The notes beneath the pieces are model-generated. The model worked only from the letters and a program-made list of their open reading frames with translations, did no database searches and had not been told where the DNA came from. 64,000 bases of DNA from Pogona vitticeps (lineage: Eukaryota; Chordata; Lepidosauria; Squamata; Agamidae): contig NC_135784.1 of assembly GCF_051106095.1 (NCBI RefSeq), positions 149,827,428 to 149,891,427 on the forward strand, in the 5' to 3' direction. Shown here piece by piece: positions 1 through 11,032 of the stretch. Position 1 is the stretch's first letter. Each line of letters begins with the position of its first letter. Both the position numbers and the translations under genes were made by a program.

Positions 1-210
1 GCTTTAGCAGAGTGGTCCGTGAAATCTCAAAAAGAGAGAGAGCCATAAAAAAACATAACTAAGGAGGGCTATTCAGATGGCTCAAGGAACATCAAGGAAT
101 CTTGATGGACATGGACCCTGCTGGGACATTTTGCTCTCAAGGAATTACCAGTGTGCGGGAGCAAGACATTCATGAAGCCCAAAAATCTGCAATTACTACT
201 TTGCATCAGA
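1..210. other. unassigned AT-rich flank
   Basis: I recognise no gene or repeat family here. The stretch ends at the TA target site of the transposon that follows. Confidence 0.3.
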
Positions 211-212
211 TA

Positions 213-1028
213 CAGTCAACCCTCGACTTACAAACGGCTCGAGTTACAAACATTTCGACTTACAAACCACTCTGATAGAAAAATATTGACTCGACTTGCA
301 CACTTAGATTCGAGTTACAAACAAAAAAAATATGTTTGAGGTGGGGAAAGCATGAAGTTTGAACTTTCAGTTAACCGTTGGCCAGTGAAGAGGGTGCCTG
401 TCTGCTTCCTCGCTCTTCCCAGCGTTTTGAGAGTGGATTTGGAGACAGTCTTCAGACTGCCTGGTACTGCCTGGTATTGCTGGTGTTGCCTGGTACAGTG
501 CGGTACAGACTGTATTTTTATTTTTTGGCACTTTTTTAATTTTTAATTTTTGAATTTTTAAAAGGTGTTCCCTCCCTCCTTTGCTGCCCCCCTTTTCCCC
601 AAAAGGTGCTTGTATTGGCTTGTCTTGATTGAAAAGGTGCTTTTCAAGGTGATCTGTTCTCTGAAAGGTGCTTGGTTTTTCCCAGAAGGTGCTTGTCTTG
701 GCTGAAAATGTGCTTTTCAGGATGTTCTGTTGAAAAGGTGTCTGTTCCCTCCTTCTCTCCCTCTTTTCTTTCCTTTTTTAAAAACCTAAGTCATTTAGGT
801 TAAAAGGAAAAAAAAGAAAAAATTCTGCCCCTAGTGGTAGGAACGGATTAACCGGCTTTGCATTAGTTCCTATGGGAAATGCCCCTCAACCTAAGAACCA
901 AAAACAGCCGGAACAGATTAAGTGGTTTTCAGTGTATTCCTATGGGAAATGCTGATTCGACTTACAAACTTTTCGACTTACAAACTTCCTTCCAATACGG
1001 ATTAAGTTTGTAAGTCGAGACTCCACTA
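213..1028. mobile_element. Tigger/pogo-like non-autonomous DNA transposon
   Basis: The element begins CAGTCAACCCTCGACTTAC and ends with the near reverse complement (GTAAGTCGAGACTCCACTA). TA lies on both sides (211-212 and 1029-1030), as expected of Tc1/mariner-type target duplications. The interior has no transposase and contains diverged direct repeats of an AAGGTGCTT-type motif between about 560 and 740. Short motifs are shared with the elements at 5868-6379 and 7167-7335. The Tigger assignment rests on the CAGT start, the TA duplication and general resemblance; a library search would settle it. Confidence 0.65.
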
Positions 1029-1171
1029 TATGCCCATTCTGTGCTTAACTTCACTTGGGGCCTTGAGCCCCACCCATGCGTAAAATGGGTCCCTCCAAAC
1101 CTTTCCATCTTTGAAACTGCACCTCAGCTGCAACAGATCTCCCTCCTTGACACACAATTTCAGCACAGAAC

Positions 1172-1342
1172 TGCTGGGTAGTTCAGTTGGCCAGGTCCCT
1201 GGTTGCAGAGCCACAGGTTGGGGGTTCAATTCCCCCACAGTGCCTCCTGGGCAGGGACTAGACATGACGATCTCTGTAGAGTGTCTTCCAACTCTGCGGT
1301 TCTAAGATTACTGTATTATTATTATTGTTGTTGTTGTTGTTG
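1172..1342 (+). repeat. tRNA-headed SINE with (TTA/TTG) tail
   Basis: A tRNA-like head has an A-box-like TAGTTCAGTTGG and a B-box-like GGGTTCAATTCC. It is followed by a body ending in TTCCAACTCTGCGGTTCTAAG and a short TAT/TTG microsatellite. The same body ending recurs at 7930-8350 and, on the minus strand, near 29190 and 41140. It is not a tRNA gene because the body continues well past the tRNA-like part. Confidence 0.6.
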
Positions 1343-1622
1343 GCCATGCATAGACCTAGGGCAATATACTTCATGTAAGCTGTCCTCTTTCTACTTCATT
1401 TATCAGATCAGTGAATAAGGTTACTGTGACAATTTAGCAAAACTGTCAATAGCCTGCGAGGTTGGAATAATGAATGTATTACTCTCTTTTTTCCTGCAGC
1501 AGAACAAGATTGCTTCTGGTCTTTGACTTATGTTCTACTCAACTAGCTAGAAACTTAGGTTTGATGAATTCATATGGTTCCATTCTTACACACTGGTTGA
1601 TTCTTCTCTGCAGGGTTTAGCC

Positions 1623-1935
1623 ATGTGGCTCTACTTGGCTGCCCTGTTGGGGTTTTACTTCCTTTGTCGATGGTACCGGGAGAGACAGACTGTGGAGAAA
1701 CTGACAGAGAAGTATGTCTTCATTACTGGCTGTGACTCTGGCTTCGGGAACCTGCTCGCCAGGCAGCTGGACACCCGGGGGATGCAGGTGTTGGCTGCCT
1801 GTCTTACCCAGAAAGGGGCAGAGGAGCTCGAGAAGGCCACCTCAGGGAGACTGAAAACCACCATTTTGGATGTCACCTCCACGGAGAGTGTTACTGCAGC
1901 AACAGAGTGGGTGAAAGGATGTGTTGGAGACAAAG
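1623..1935 (+). CDS. SDR copy 1, coding exon 1
   Basis: This exon encodes residues 1-104 and the first base of codon 105. It carries the membrane anchor and the TGCDSGFG dinucleotide-binding turn. ATG at 1623 is chosen because MWLYLA matches the known family start. A good acceptor (TTCTCTGCAG) lies only 9 nt upstream, so the 5' UTR is split. The donor GTAATA follows at 1936. Confidence 0.92.
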
Positions 1936-4900
1936 GTAATAGGCTATGCAGCCTGAGAATTTAGTATCCATATATATTATTATTTTGATAACAAAGAAAA
2001 GCATTTTATATTACGAAACTGCTTATTCCTTTTGTCAGCAGAGTACAAGGCAGAAAACACAACAGAGTGAAGAGATTTAGCCCAGTCTCATCAAGCCTCC
2101 CTGGGGATGCACAGTCTAGCTCTTTTTTTAAAGTAAGAAGTGATCATTGTAGATGCATCTTAAGAAGACAGAAGGGACATTTACTCACAGTTATCAGCTG
2201 TAGTTATACAGTAATCAGAAGCAATAAGTACAGGAATTGAGTTTACGGCATGGAATATACTTCTGTGCTTGCTTCTCAAAAGCTGGTCAGAAAAGAAGAT
2301 GACAAACAACAAAAGAACTCAAAAACTCAAACTGATAGAAAAGGTTGATGCAATGATGAAAGCAGGAAAAATTCTATGAAATTAGTGACACCTAGAAAAC
2401 AATAGGTAACACACACCCTTTCACTGACACTCAGTGTTAAGAAATATTCCCATTGTTTTTCAGTTGTTACCCTTCTTTCAGAATTGCCTTTGGGAACCAC
2501 ACTGTGAGTGGACTTTGACAAGGCGAAGGGGGCCAAGAGAGAGAGAGAATATGAGAGGCAATATTGGTGGCCACCTTCCCCTGGCATATAGCATGGGTGT
2601 AGCTGGCAATATCATTTAAAACAGGAAGAAATGAATCAGTAACATTAAAACAAATGGGAATGTTCCCCTGGTATATATACCCTAACAAAAAACATGCCAT
2701 GGCTTTTTTCTGCTTTGTTCCGAGAGTCAGACAACAGGAAATGACTCACCATGGCAAAGGTAAAAACACTTTTTAACTATCTCACATATTTTGAAATCAC
2801 TGTTACATTTTTCAAGACATGACTTGACAGCAATAAAATAAGAGGTATGTCCAAAAGAGGATGGCAAAGATAAGAGGTCTGAAAACTAAGTCCGGTGAGT
2901 AACAGTGGAGGAAATCTGAGTATAATTTATTTATTTATTTTTATTTATTTGATCTGCATCCCGCCCATCTGATCAAATAGACCACTCTGAGCGGCTTTTT
3001 AAAATTTTTTATTTTTTATTTTATTTAGCTTGGAAAAGAGGAGATTAAGAAGCAATGTGACAGCTACCCTCTCATCCCTGAAGGGCTGTAATGTGGGCAT
3101 TCAAAAGCATAAATTCTTCAGTGGTCAACCTTCTTTATGGTCCAGCTCTTACTTCCATACATCACTACTGGAAAAACCATAGCTTTGACTATGCGGACCT
3201 TTGTCAGCAAGGTGATGTCTCTGCTTTTTAAGATGCTGTCTAGGTTTCTAGAGGAAAGCAATGACAAAATCTTAAAAAGAATCTTAAAAAGCAGAAACAT
3301 CACCTTGCTGACAAAGGTCTGCATAGTCAAAGCAATGGTTTTTCCAGTAGTGATGTATGGAAGTGAGAGCTGGACCATAAAGAAGGCGGACCGCCAAAGA
3401 ATTGATGCTTTTGAATTGTGGTGCTGGAGGGGACTCTTGAGAGAACAAACCTATCTGCAAGGAGAACAAACCTATCTGTTCTGAAGGAAATCAACCCTGA
3501 GCACTCACTGGAAGGACAGATCCCGAAGCTGAGGCTCCAATACTTTGGCCATCTTATGAGAAGACTCCCTGGAAAAGTCTCTGATGTTGGGAAAGTGTAA
3601 AGGCAAGAGGAGAAGGGGACGACAGAGGATGAAATGGTTGGACAGTGTCATTGAAGCGACCAACATGAATTTGACCCAACTCCAGGAGGCAGTGGAAGAC
3701 AGGAGGGCCTGGCATGCTCTGGTCCATGGGGTCATGAAAAGTCGGACACGAGTTAACAACTAAACAATGACGAAAAGGATCTCTAACGCTTCTTTGTGAG
3801 GTATATTAGTGTATAGAGATTTTACATCCAAGGTAACTAAGATGTCACTATCTTTTATTATGCCTCCTCCTAATTTATTAACTACATCTCTTGTGTCTTG
3901 AACTTATGAGCGAATCTTGAGTATGAATGGTTTCAAAAAGTGATCAATACATTTGGATAATGGTTCAAGGATTGAATTGGAACCGGAGACTATGGGTCTA
4001 CCTGTCACGGGATTGTCTGCCTTATGAATTTTGGGAAGGGTGTAAAAAAATTGAATTCTGGGATTATGGTCATTGAGTAGAAATTTATACTCTGCATTAC
4101 TGATACAACCCAAAACAAGGTCTTCCTCCAGTGTAATTTTGATCTGCTTAGTGATTTCCTTAATAGGATCATAAGGGTACAGTTCACAGGCATTTGTGTC
4201 AGACAATTGTCTAAGAATTTCCTGCTTGTACTCATTGGTGTTCTGAATAACAGTGGCCCCATCTTTATCAGCTCTTTTTATCACAATAAATGGATCAGAA
4301 GAGAGGGATCTAAGGGCATGCTTCTCTGCCTTACTCATGTTGTTCCATGGGGATTTACTGGACTTCTCTAATCTATCCAAATCTTTTAAAACCAATTTTT
4401 CAAAATGTTGTCATAGTGGGGACAGAGTTGCCTGGGGGTATAAGGCAAGATTTACATCTAAAATTAGCTCTATCTACCCCAGAATGTGATTCTGACTTAC
4501 CAAAGAAGTGCCTTAATTTAACATTCCTAAAGAAACGGAACAGATCCAGTCTCACTTGAGTAGAATCATGTCCGGGTGTGGGGACAAAAGATAATCCTTT
4601 TTCTAAAACATTCATCTCACTGTCACTTAATTGCCCCTTGAGCAGGTTTACAATTGTCAACTTCCTGTGAACCAGAGTGGACAAGAAGTTTCCTTGGGCG
4701 CTGCTCTGCCCTTTGTGGTGTGGCCATATCTCCTCTGTTTTCTTTCTCTTCCCTCTGATTCTAAAAAAGGTCTGCTGTCATCACTGCTGCCCTCGCCTGC
4801 AGATTCCCAGTCTGTGTACAGTACTAAGCTGTGGAGTTCATGTCCAGATTGAAATAAACTTTTTTGGGCTTCTTGTATTGCCAAGGGCAAATCTTATTAG

Positions 4901-7535
4901 TGGCATAATCCTTTTAACTCTTAGGAGTTTTTTTTAATATTTAAATTCTTTGAGCTCTTCATGAAAATTCTTTAGGTCTTTATCTAATTTGGCCAGATTC
5001 TATAAAAAAACAACAACACACCTCTAGACCTCTTAAAGTATGAATGGGTGAACACCTTAGTAATTTAAGAAATAAACTATTAGGCAGTCCTCTAAGTTGG
5101 CCATTTTACAGAAAAGAACCATACAATAAAAGATCTGGTGTTCTGGGCTGTGGACAGAGTTCCTGGTAACTGTGAAAGGCTTTTACTAAAAAGGGAAATT
5201 GGTTTTCTGTTATGCTTAGCTCCTAAAGAAGGATTTGTTGAAACACATTGACCCAGGGCTTTTAAACAACTCATTTAAAGAAATACAGAATAAAGAGCTT
5301 GATTCTATTTTCTACATCCTGAGACTTTGTCTCTCATTTATAATCTGTATTTTTAAAAACCCGGACCGATGTAAAAGGAAACACTGCCCAGAATTTTCTT
5401 ACATCTACATAACATGTAAATAAACTATAATAATTTATAAATTATCTTTTGTCACAGGACTCTGGGGCCTAGTAAACAATGCTGGTATAGTTGTTCCTAC
5501 AGGCCCCAATGAATGGCTGACCAAGGAGGACTTTGCAAAGATGATAAATGTTAACCTCCTTGGGGTGGTCGACGTAACACTGCACATGATGCCCCTGGTG
5601 AGAAAAGCCAGAGGGAGGGTGGTCAACGTGGCCAGTACATCTGGAAGATTGGCAAGCTCTGGAGGAAACTACTGTGTTTCCAAGTTCGGCGTAGAAGCCT
5701 TCTCGGACAGCCTGAGGTAAAAATGCCAGCTGATTAGCTGTTTGTCTTAAGCGGCAGCTAAGGTTTAGTGAAGCTGAATGTCAAGTAACAAGTCAGTTAC
5801 TTTGCAGTGAAATCATAACTTCTTAGCTCCTCTTATAGTTTAGTGGGATTGGGGAGGAATATCAATACAGTGGGGTCTTGACTTAAGAACGGCTTGAGTT
5901 AAGAACATTTTGACTTAAGAACCACTTTCATAGGAAAATATTGACTTGACTTACATACTTAGATTTGAGTTAAGAATGAAAAAAAACACGTGGGAGGCAG
6001 GGAAAGTGCAAAATTTGAACTTTCAGTTAACTGTTGGCCAGTGAAAAGGGTGCCTGTCTGCTTCCTCACTCCTCCCAGCGTTTAGAGAGTGGATTGGGAG
6101 ACAGTCTTCGGACTGCCTGGTACTGTCCTGCCTGGACTGTATTTTCCCTGCCTTCCCTGAACCTTTCTTGACCTAAGAAAAAAAGAAACAAAATATCCCC
6201 CTCTAGTGGTCGAAGGCAGAATAGCAGCTTCCCATTAGTTTCTATGGACGGAAAAGAGCAGATACGGATCAAATGGTTTTCAATGCATTCCTATGGGAAA
6301 TGCAGATTTGACCTGCGAACTTTTTGACTTGAGAACCGCCTTCCAATACGGATTAAGTTCTCAAGTCAAGACCCCACTGTAATGGTTCAGCACATGCTTT
6401 GTTATGCATGTTGAAACAATAACAAAGAGAACAAGATGACAGTGGCTGAAAATCCTGCTGTGTGTAACATAAGCACATTCAGAAGTTTTGGCCAGTTTCT
6501 TGACAGTAAATAAAGAGCACCAAGTCAGCTCTTGGTTGGGCAAGGAACACAGCAAAACTTATAGATTTGCCTATGTTACACAACAGGATTTCAACGATTC
6601 AGCTTTGTTGTGGCGTGATCCGCAACTAATTTTACACGTCTATTTAGATTAGGTGATCACACAGAGAACACTGGTTGTTTTGGTGACAGTGACCCCGCTG
6701 CATCCTTAGTCTGATGTGGTTTGATCCCTGTCACAGACCACACACAACCTTCCATTGATCCCTACCTCTGCCAATCCCCAACTCTCCTTTTATGGTCCAT
6801 TGCAAAGTTGGCAGGCTGTTTGAAGTGTTGCACAGCATTAGGGAAAAGGGAGAGTTTTTCAAAGTTCTCCAGTGCATACAAATACAGTATGTACACATTT
6901 GGAAGAATGGAAAGACCACTTTAAGTTTGTTAAAGCACTTTTTATTTATTTATTTATTTATTTATTTATATCCCGCCCATCTGGTCTGATCGACCATTTC
7001 TTTCGTTAAGTTTTCATGGTTATATTCTTAAAGCATCATATTAAGTTCTTGAAGTTACAAATCGTGGATATTCAATCACCACTGGGATTCTTGAGTGCAC
7101 AAATCAGTAGGTACGTGTGTGTGTGTGTGCGCGTGCGTTAGTGAGTGAGACAGACAGAGAGTTATACAGTGGTACCTCAACTTACGAACTTAATCCGTAT
7201 TGGATCAGATACATTGAAAGTCTGTAAGTCGAGGCAAGATTTCCCATAGGAATGCATTGAAAACCATTTAATCTGTCCAGGCTGTTTTTCATTCGTAAGT
7301 CGAGGCGCTGTTTGTAAGTAGAGGCATGACACTTGATAATATAGTGGAAAAACTGAACATGTTAGGAAAGCCATGAATGGTTTTTATAAATGGCGAATGC
7401 AGCCAGATGTGACCTCTTCCTTTCCTTTCCTCTCTCAATCACATCCACAAACCCATATACTGTACTCTTCCATCTCTTGTCAACAGAACCATTTGCACAC
7501 AAATGCACACAGATTGCACTCCTCACTCCTCCCCT

Positions 7536-7607
<72 letters not shown>

Positions 7608-10600
7608 AGAAGTATGACAAACCTTTGACCTAAGGGCCATGTGTGCGTTCCTCAGCCGTTTTTGTGAAGCCTACATAAGGTGCCTGCCAATCCAGATCCT
7701 ACTACCATTTAAAAAAACCTTATGTGGGTTTATTTATTTATACATTAATTTTTAAATTACTGGCACAGACACAACAGACCCAAGAGCAGCAGCAGGAGAT
7801 TTGCTGGTGATCAGATATGCCACTCTGCTGGGGTCTGGAGAGTCCATTGGGTCTCCTCCTGTGTCTCTGCACATACAGAAAATAAAGAAACTAAATAATA
7901 AACTGTTATTTGACCTGCATTGCAGCATGAACAGTTCAGTGGCTTAGTCTCTGGCTGAGGAGGCACAGGTTAGCAGTTCGATTCCCTTGCCTCCTTGACA
8001 AGGGGCTAGACTTAATGATCTATAGCAGGGTTCCTCAACCCCTGGTCTGCGGCCCAGTGCCAGTCCGTGGCCTGGGCCAGACCAGGACGCTGAGACAGAT
8101 CTCCCACCAACCCACACATACATACACCCACACAGCCCCTTCACACATATGCACGAGTGCACACACAATCGTGTGAGTGCCCCCCACTCCTTCATGCACT
8201 TGTGCAAGCACACACTGACCCCTTCATGCATGCGCTTGAATGCAGGAGGGGGGTGCCCCACCTTCCCCAACCAGTCCGTGGTGTTAAAAAGGTTAGGGAC
8301 CACTGATCTATAGGGTCCCTTCCAACTCTGTAGTTCTGAGGTTCTAAGGTGTACTTGGGCCATTTCTAATGTTTCCAGAACATGTTTCCCCTGTTAGGAA
8401 AAGTGAGGCAGCTGCCTTTGTTGACCATCAACAACACCTATTTATTCCCTGGGAGGACCCCTACCTCCAGTGAGCTGATGCTTTGCGTGGCTCACCAGAG
8501 CTGTTTGCTTCCCAAACCCTGGCTTCTAAACTCTTAACTCTAATAGCTTCTAAAATATCCACTTGGTTTTCACCAGCTCTATTATACAAGATCTGATTCC
8601 TGCAAAATCCCTGGGTGCTTGACAAAGGGAGACACTGACAATACACTGTGACTGGGTCCAATCAGTGTGAAGGTTGCAACATTACACGTGCATTCCTGGG
8701 ACTTCTGACCCATTAAAGGAAGTTCCGGAGGAGGAATCGCAATAAATGTACAAAACATTGAGCACCTCATTTTGTTGCACCCACTTGTGAGTGCAATGAC
8801 AAATAAATTTCTTATGTCTTATGTCTTATGTCTTAAAAGGCAAGGTTATTAATTATTATAGATTAATAAGTAGCCTCTTCATTCAAATTCAGGCGAGAGC
8901 TCCATCCTTTTGGAGTCCATATCAGCATTGTGGAGCCTGGTGCTTTCAATACAGCAGTTGTCAATGTCCTAGAAGAGAACTATCAGAAAATGTGGGACCA
9001 GACACCTCCTGACATCAGAGAATGCTATGGGCAGGAATATTTAGATACTTGTGAGTAAATTGGCTCTTATTTCAATCTGTATTTGATACTGAATTAGTGA
9101 GTCCTCTTCTGTATATATATCAGTCCAGAAAAGTAATTGTCAGACCTAGAGATCATTCATTCATTCATTCATGCATCCATCCATCCATCCATCCATCCAT
9201 CCATCCATCCATCCATCCATCCATCCATCCATCCATCCATCCATCCATCCATCCATCCATCCATCCATCCATCCATCCATCCATTGTATTTTTATCCTGC
9301 CTTTCTCCTTAAAAAGGACCCAAGGCAGCTTACATCATTAAATACAGTGTTTAAAACTAAAAACAGCAGTGAGTATACAAATACTAAAAAAACAGAGATG
9401 GACACAACCTGCTGAACTGATGGTTTGTGCCAGTTCAGTGGATGATAAAACAGGTGTTCTGTGGTTTGGTGCCCCCATCCCTCTAGTGGGCACCGACTCG
9501 GAAGCAACACCTCAGCTTCCCTGCCTGTTAGTGCCCACCGCTACTAAAAAGGACCAAATATATAGATCCTAAACTAAAAAACGTAATCAGCACCTGCTGA
9601 TTGGTGTGTGTGTTTTTTAATGGATCGTTGTACGTTACTGCATTGAAGGTGTTTTGGTGATAATTAAGGGGTGTTTTTTATTGTATTCATTGATCGTTTT
9701 AGTATTGTATACTCACTATTTGTTAGCTTTAATACTGTCTTTTATTTGTTTTTAAGCCACCTTGTGTCATTTTCAAGGAGAAAAGTGAGTTAAAATATTT
9801 AAAATAAATATATAATAAACAAATTCAAAGCAATAAGACACAACAGTTCATTTAAAACCCCACTCAGGCAGCCAGTCACTGAGGGAGACCTTGCCTGCTT
9901 GCGGAAGGACAGCAAAGATGGGGTCAGCCTAGCCTCTTGTGGGAGGGAGTTCCAGAGTCTTGGGGGCAGCAACAGAGAAGGACCTCTCTCGGATCCAAAC
10001 CAAACACACTTGTGAAGGTGGTGCGGTCAAGAGAAAGGCCTCTCCAGATGATCGCTGAATAAATAAATAAATAACATTCGAACAGTCTCATAAAGAGAGA
10101 TGTAGTCCTTGAGATAGCTTTGACCCAAGCTGTTTGGAGCTTTATAGGTTAGAACCAAAACTTTGAATTCTGCCTTTAGATGGATCAGCAGCCAGTGGAG
10201 CTGCTGTAACATGGGAGGTTAAGTGATCCCTGCAACCAGCTCCAGTTAGCAATCTGGCTGCTGAGTTCTGGACCTGCTGAAGATTAACCACTCCCTCAAG
10301 CCTCCCATAGAAATCTTAAGGACTAATTCAATGTAAAGGAGAATAAGTATTTTCTGAGCTCTTCTCTCTTATGTACAATGGGGTCCTCTTTAAAGATATA
10401 GGCTTGAGCTCATGTTTACCTTCCATGCAGCAATCACAGAACAAAGAATGTAAAATCTTTGACAGGTAGTGGAAGAAAGCCATGTGCTATGACAAACAGA
10501 TGTCTTTTTATCCCTTGAGGGAGCACTTCTTCTAAATATGTGCTGTCTTATCTAGTTTTACCCTCAACTTTTTCACGTATCATAGACGCTTCAAAGATCC

Positions 10601-10950
10601 CACCCCTCTCTAAATTTCACTGGAGATTTTTACAGAGCTGTTCTGCTTCTTTGGCTATCAGAAACTTCAGATTGCCCTCTTTATCTTATGGGAGTTTTAA
10701 ATTTTTTTCTTTATTATTATTTTTTTACACAGACTTCAAGTTATGCCGACAATTCTCAAAGAAAGCCAGCAAGAACCTCCGCCTGGTCACTGACTGCTTA
10801 GAGCATGCCTTGACATCCCGATATCCCCGCACTCGTTACTCTGCAGGCTGGGATGCAAAACTCTTCTTCCTTCCTTTCTCTTACTTGCCAACTTCAGTGG
10901 CAGACTATGTGATCATCCACTTTCTCCCAAGGCCAGCACAGGCGGTGTAG
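1623..10950 (+). CDS. SDR9C family microsomal retinol/hydroxysteroid dehydrogenase, copy 1 (four coding exons)
   Basis: Joining 1623-1935, 5458-5716, 8893-9050 and 10733-10950 gives 948 nt: 315 aa plus a stop. Every junction is GT-AG, in phases 1, 2 and 1. The protein starts with a hydrophobic anchor (residues 1-15) and RWYRE, then TGCDSGFG at 35-42 (NAD(P) binding), NNAG at 111-114, and Ser164, Tyr176 and Lys180 (YCVSK) as the catalytic set. VEPGAFNT lies in the substrate loop, and the C-terminus has the family's [11 protein letters not shown] block. Known relatives oxidise retinol or 3-alpha/17-beta-hydroxysteroids at the ER membrane. It is about as long as human RDH16 and HSD17B6 (317 aa). 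It is the most divergent of the four copies and lies tail-to-tail with copy 2, the relative position of RDH16/SDR9C7 in human. Exact orthology is not decided. A splice acceptor at 1612-1613 implies an upstream non-coding exon. Confidence 0.93.
2918..3010 (-). repeat. L2/CR1-like LINE 3' tail
   Basis: Read on the minus strand this is a GCCGCTCAGAGTGGTC... block followed by GGGCGGGATG and an (AATA)n tail, the usual 3' end of squamate L2-type LINE copies. A similar tail occurs at 6935-7005. Confidence 0.5.
3117..3765 (+). mobile_element. BovB LINE 3' fragment with inverted 5' part
   Basis: From about 3285 to 3765 the sequence follows the plus-strand 3' end of BovB: the reverse transcriptase C-terminus ([21 protein letters not shown]) and the SRTRV-type end. 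Bases 3123-3246 are the same BovB segment in opposite orientation, so the two arms form an inverted repeat with a 38-nt spacer. This fits twin priming or a fold-back event during insertion. It lies in intron 1 of SDR copy 1. Confidence 0.85.
3770..4900 (-). mobile_element. Penelope-like element fragment (reverse transcriptase part)
   Basis: Minus-strand frames contain [39 protein letters not shown] and [13 protein letters not shown]. These are typical of the N-terminal extension and first RT blocks of Penelope-like elements. The RT core stops where the BovB fragment begins, so only the 5' half of the coding region remains. The right-hand limit is approximate. No GIY-YIG endonuclease part is present. 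Confidence 0.75.
4901..5457. other. end of intron 1 of SDR copy 1, nothing recognised
   Basis: This AT-rich intronic sequence leads to the exon 2 acceptor. I see no gene or recognisable repeat. Confidence 0.4.
5458..5716 (+). CDS. SDR copy 1, coding exon 2 (catalytic exon)
   Basis: The acceptor is TTTTGTCACAG and the donor GTAAAA. The exon encodes [10 protein letters not shown], the central helix region, Ser164 in VNVAS, and the Tyr176-x3-Lys180 motif, ending in FSDSLR. At 259 nt it is exactly the same length as exon 2 of the other three copies. Confidence 0.93.
5868..6379. mobile_element. Tigger/pogo-like MITE with intact terminal repeats
   Basis: It starts CAGTGGGGTCTTGACTTAAG and ends CTCAAGTCAAGACCCCACTG. 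These 23-bp inverted ends differ at about one position, with TA on both sides (5866-5867 and 6380-6381). The interior shares motifs with 213-1028. It has no coding capacity. It lies in intron 2 of SDR copy 1. Confidence 0.75.
6935..7005 (-). repeat. L2/CR1-like LINE 3' tail with (ATTT)n
   Basis: A seven-fold ATTT tract is followed by ATATCCCGCCCATCTGGTC and ATCGACCA. On the minus strand this is the usual GGGCGGGATATAAATAAATA ending of squamate L2-type elements. Confidence 0.5.
7105..7160. repeat. (GT)n / (GA)n microsatellite
   Basis: A short mixed run of GTGTGT, GCGTGC and GAGACAGACAGAGA. Confidence 0.6.
7167..7335. mobile_element. short Tigger-like MITE
   Basis: It opens CAGTGGTACCTCAACTTACG after TA. 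It contains the CCCATAGGAATGCATTGAAAA block shared with 213-1028 and 5868-6379, and closes with a degraded inverted end. It is about one third the length of its relatives, so it is internally deleted. The right end is approximate. Confidence 0.55.
7540..7604. repeat. (AC)n(AG)n compound microsatellite
   Basis: Twelve or more AC units run directly into about 18 AG units. The reading frames across it are low-complexity artefacts. Confidence 0.9.
7930..8350 (+). repeat. tRNA-headed SINE split by a hAT element
   Basis: The head includes TGGCTTAGTCTCTGGCT and a B box AGTTCGATTCCC. The body CCTTGACAAGGGGCTAGAC is interrupted at 8026 and resumes at 8306, ending TTCCAACTCTGTAGTTCTGAG. This is the same SINE family as at 1172-1342. 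Confidence 0.7.
8026..8305. mobile_element. hAT (Charlie-like) MITE nested in a SINE
   Basis: It begins CAGGGTTCCTCAACCCCTGG and ends AAAGGTTAGGGACCACTG. A perfect 8-bp target duplication, ATCTATAG, lies at 8018-8025 and 8306-8313. The CAGGG(G)TCCCCAACC / GTCCGTGG motifs are those of widespread Charlie-type hAT elements. It has no transposase. Confidence 0.85.
8740..8836 (+). repeat. LINE 3' end with (CTTATGT)3 tail
   Basis: AGTGCAATGACAAATAAATTT followed by three CTTATGT repeats resembles the L2-type LINE ending. Only the terminal part is recognisable. Confidence 0.4.
8893..9050 (+). CDS. SDR copy 1, coding exon 3 (substrate loop)
   Basis: At 158 nt it is two codons shorter than exon 3 of the array copies (164 nt). 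It encodes [19 protein letters not shown] and a loop unlike that of the other copies. The acceptor is AAATTCAG and the donor is GTGAGT. The residues after EPG line the substrate pocket in this family, so a different substrate preference is likely (inference). Confidence 0.9.
9154..9284. repeat. (CATT)n(CATC)n microsatellite
   Basis: Four CATT units and then about 28 nearly perfect CATC units lie in intron 3 of SDR copy 1. The Ile-His-Pro-Ser frames across it are artefacts. Confidence 0.95.
9286..10330 (-). mobile_element. L2/CR1-like LINE, degraded 3' part
   Basis: A minus-strand frame near 10027-10212 reads [20 protein letters not shown] and [10 protein letters not shown], the conserved end of L2/CR1/Rex reverse transcriptases. 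The rest is 3' UTR-like sequence (ACCCAAGGCAGCTTACATC near 9317) and is shared with 16815-17520. Confidence 0.6.
10733..10950 (+). CDS. SDR copy 1, coding exon 4 (C-terminus)
   Basis: The acceptor follows a long T-rich tract (TTTTTTACACAG). The exon encodes [29 protein letters not shown] and the final PRPAQAV, then TAG. The ending matches HSD17B6-type proteins (PKPAQAV). Confidence 0.92.
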
Positions 10951-11026
10951 ATCATTTTACAGAAGCAGCACTGGGACAGTCCGCAGTGGGTTGATAAGCA
11001 GCGTGGATGGCAATTAACCTCGGTTA

Positions 11027-11032
11027 AATAAA
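11027..11032 (+). terminator. poly(A) signal of SDR copy 1
   Basis: A canonical AATAAA lies 77 nt after the stop codon, giving a short 3' UTR. A second T-rich stretch follows, which fits a downstream cleavage element. Confidence 0.6.

Noticed and set aside
1180-1250. tRNA gene
   Set aside because: The A- and B-box-like text belongs to a SINE head with a long body. No proper cloverleaf is supported.
7362-7640. Ser/Leu- and Val/Cys-rich frames around the AC/AG run
   Set aside because: Low-complexity translation of a dinucleotide microsatellite.
9097-9415. Open frames rich in Ile-His-Pro-Ser
   Set aside because: They are translations of a (CATC)n microsatellite.
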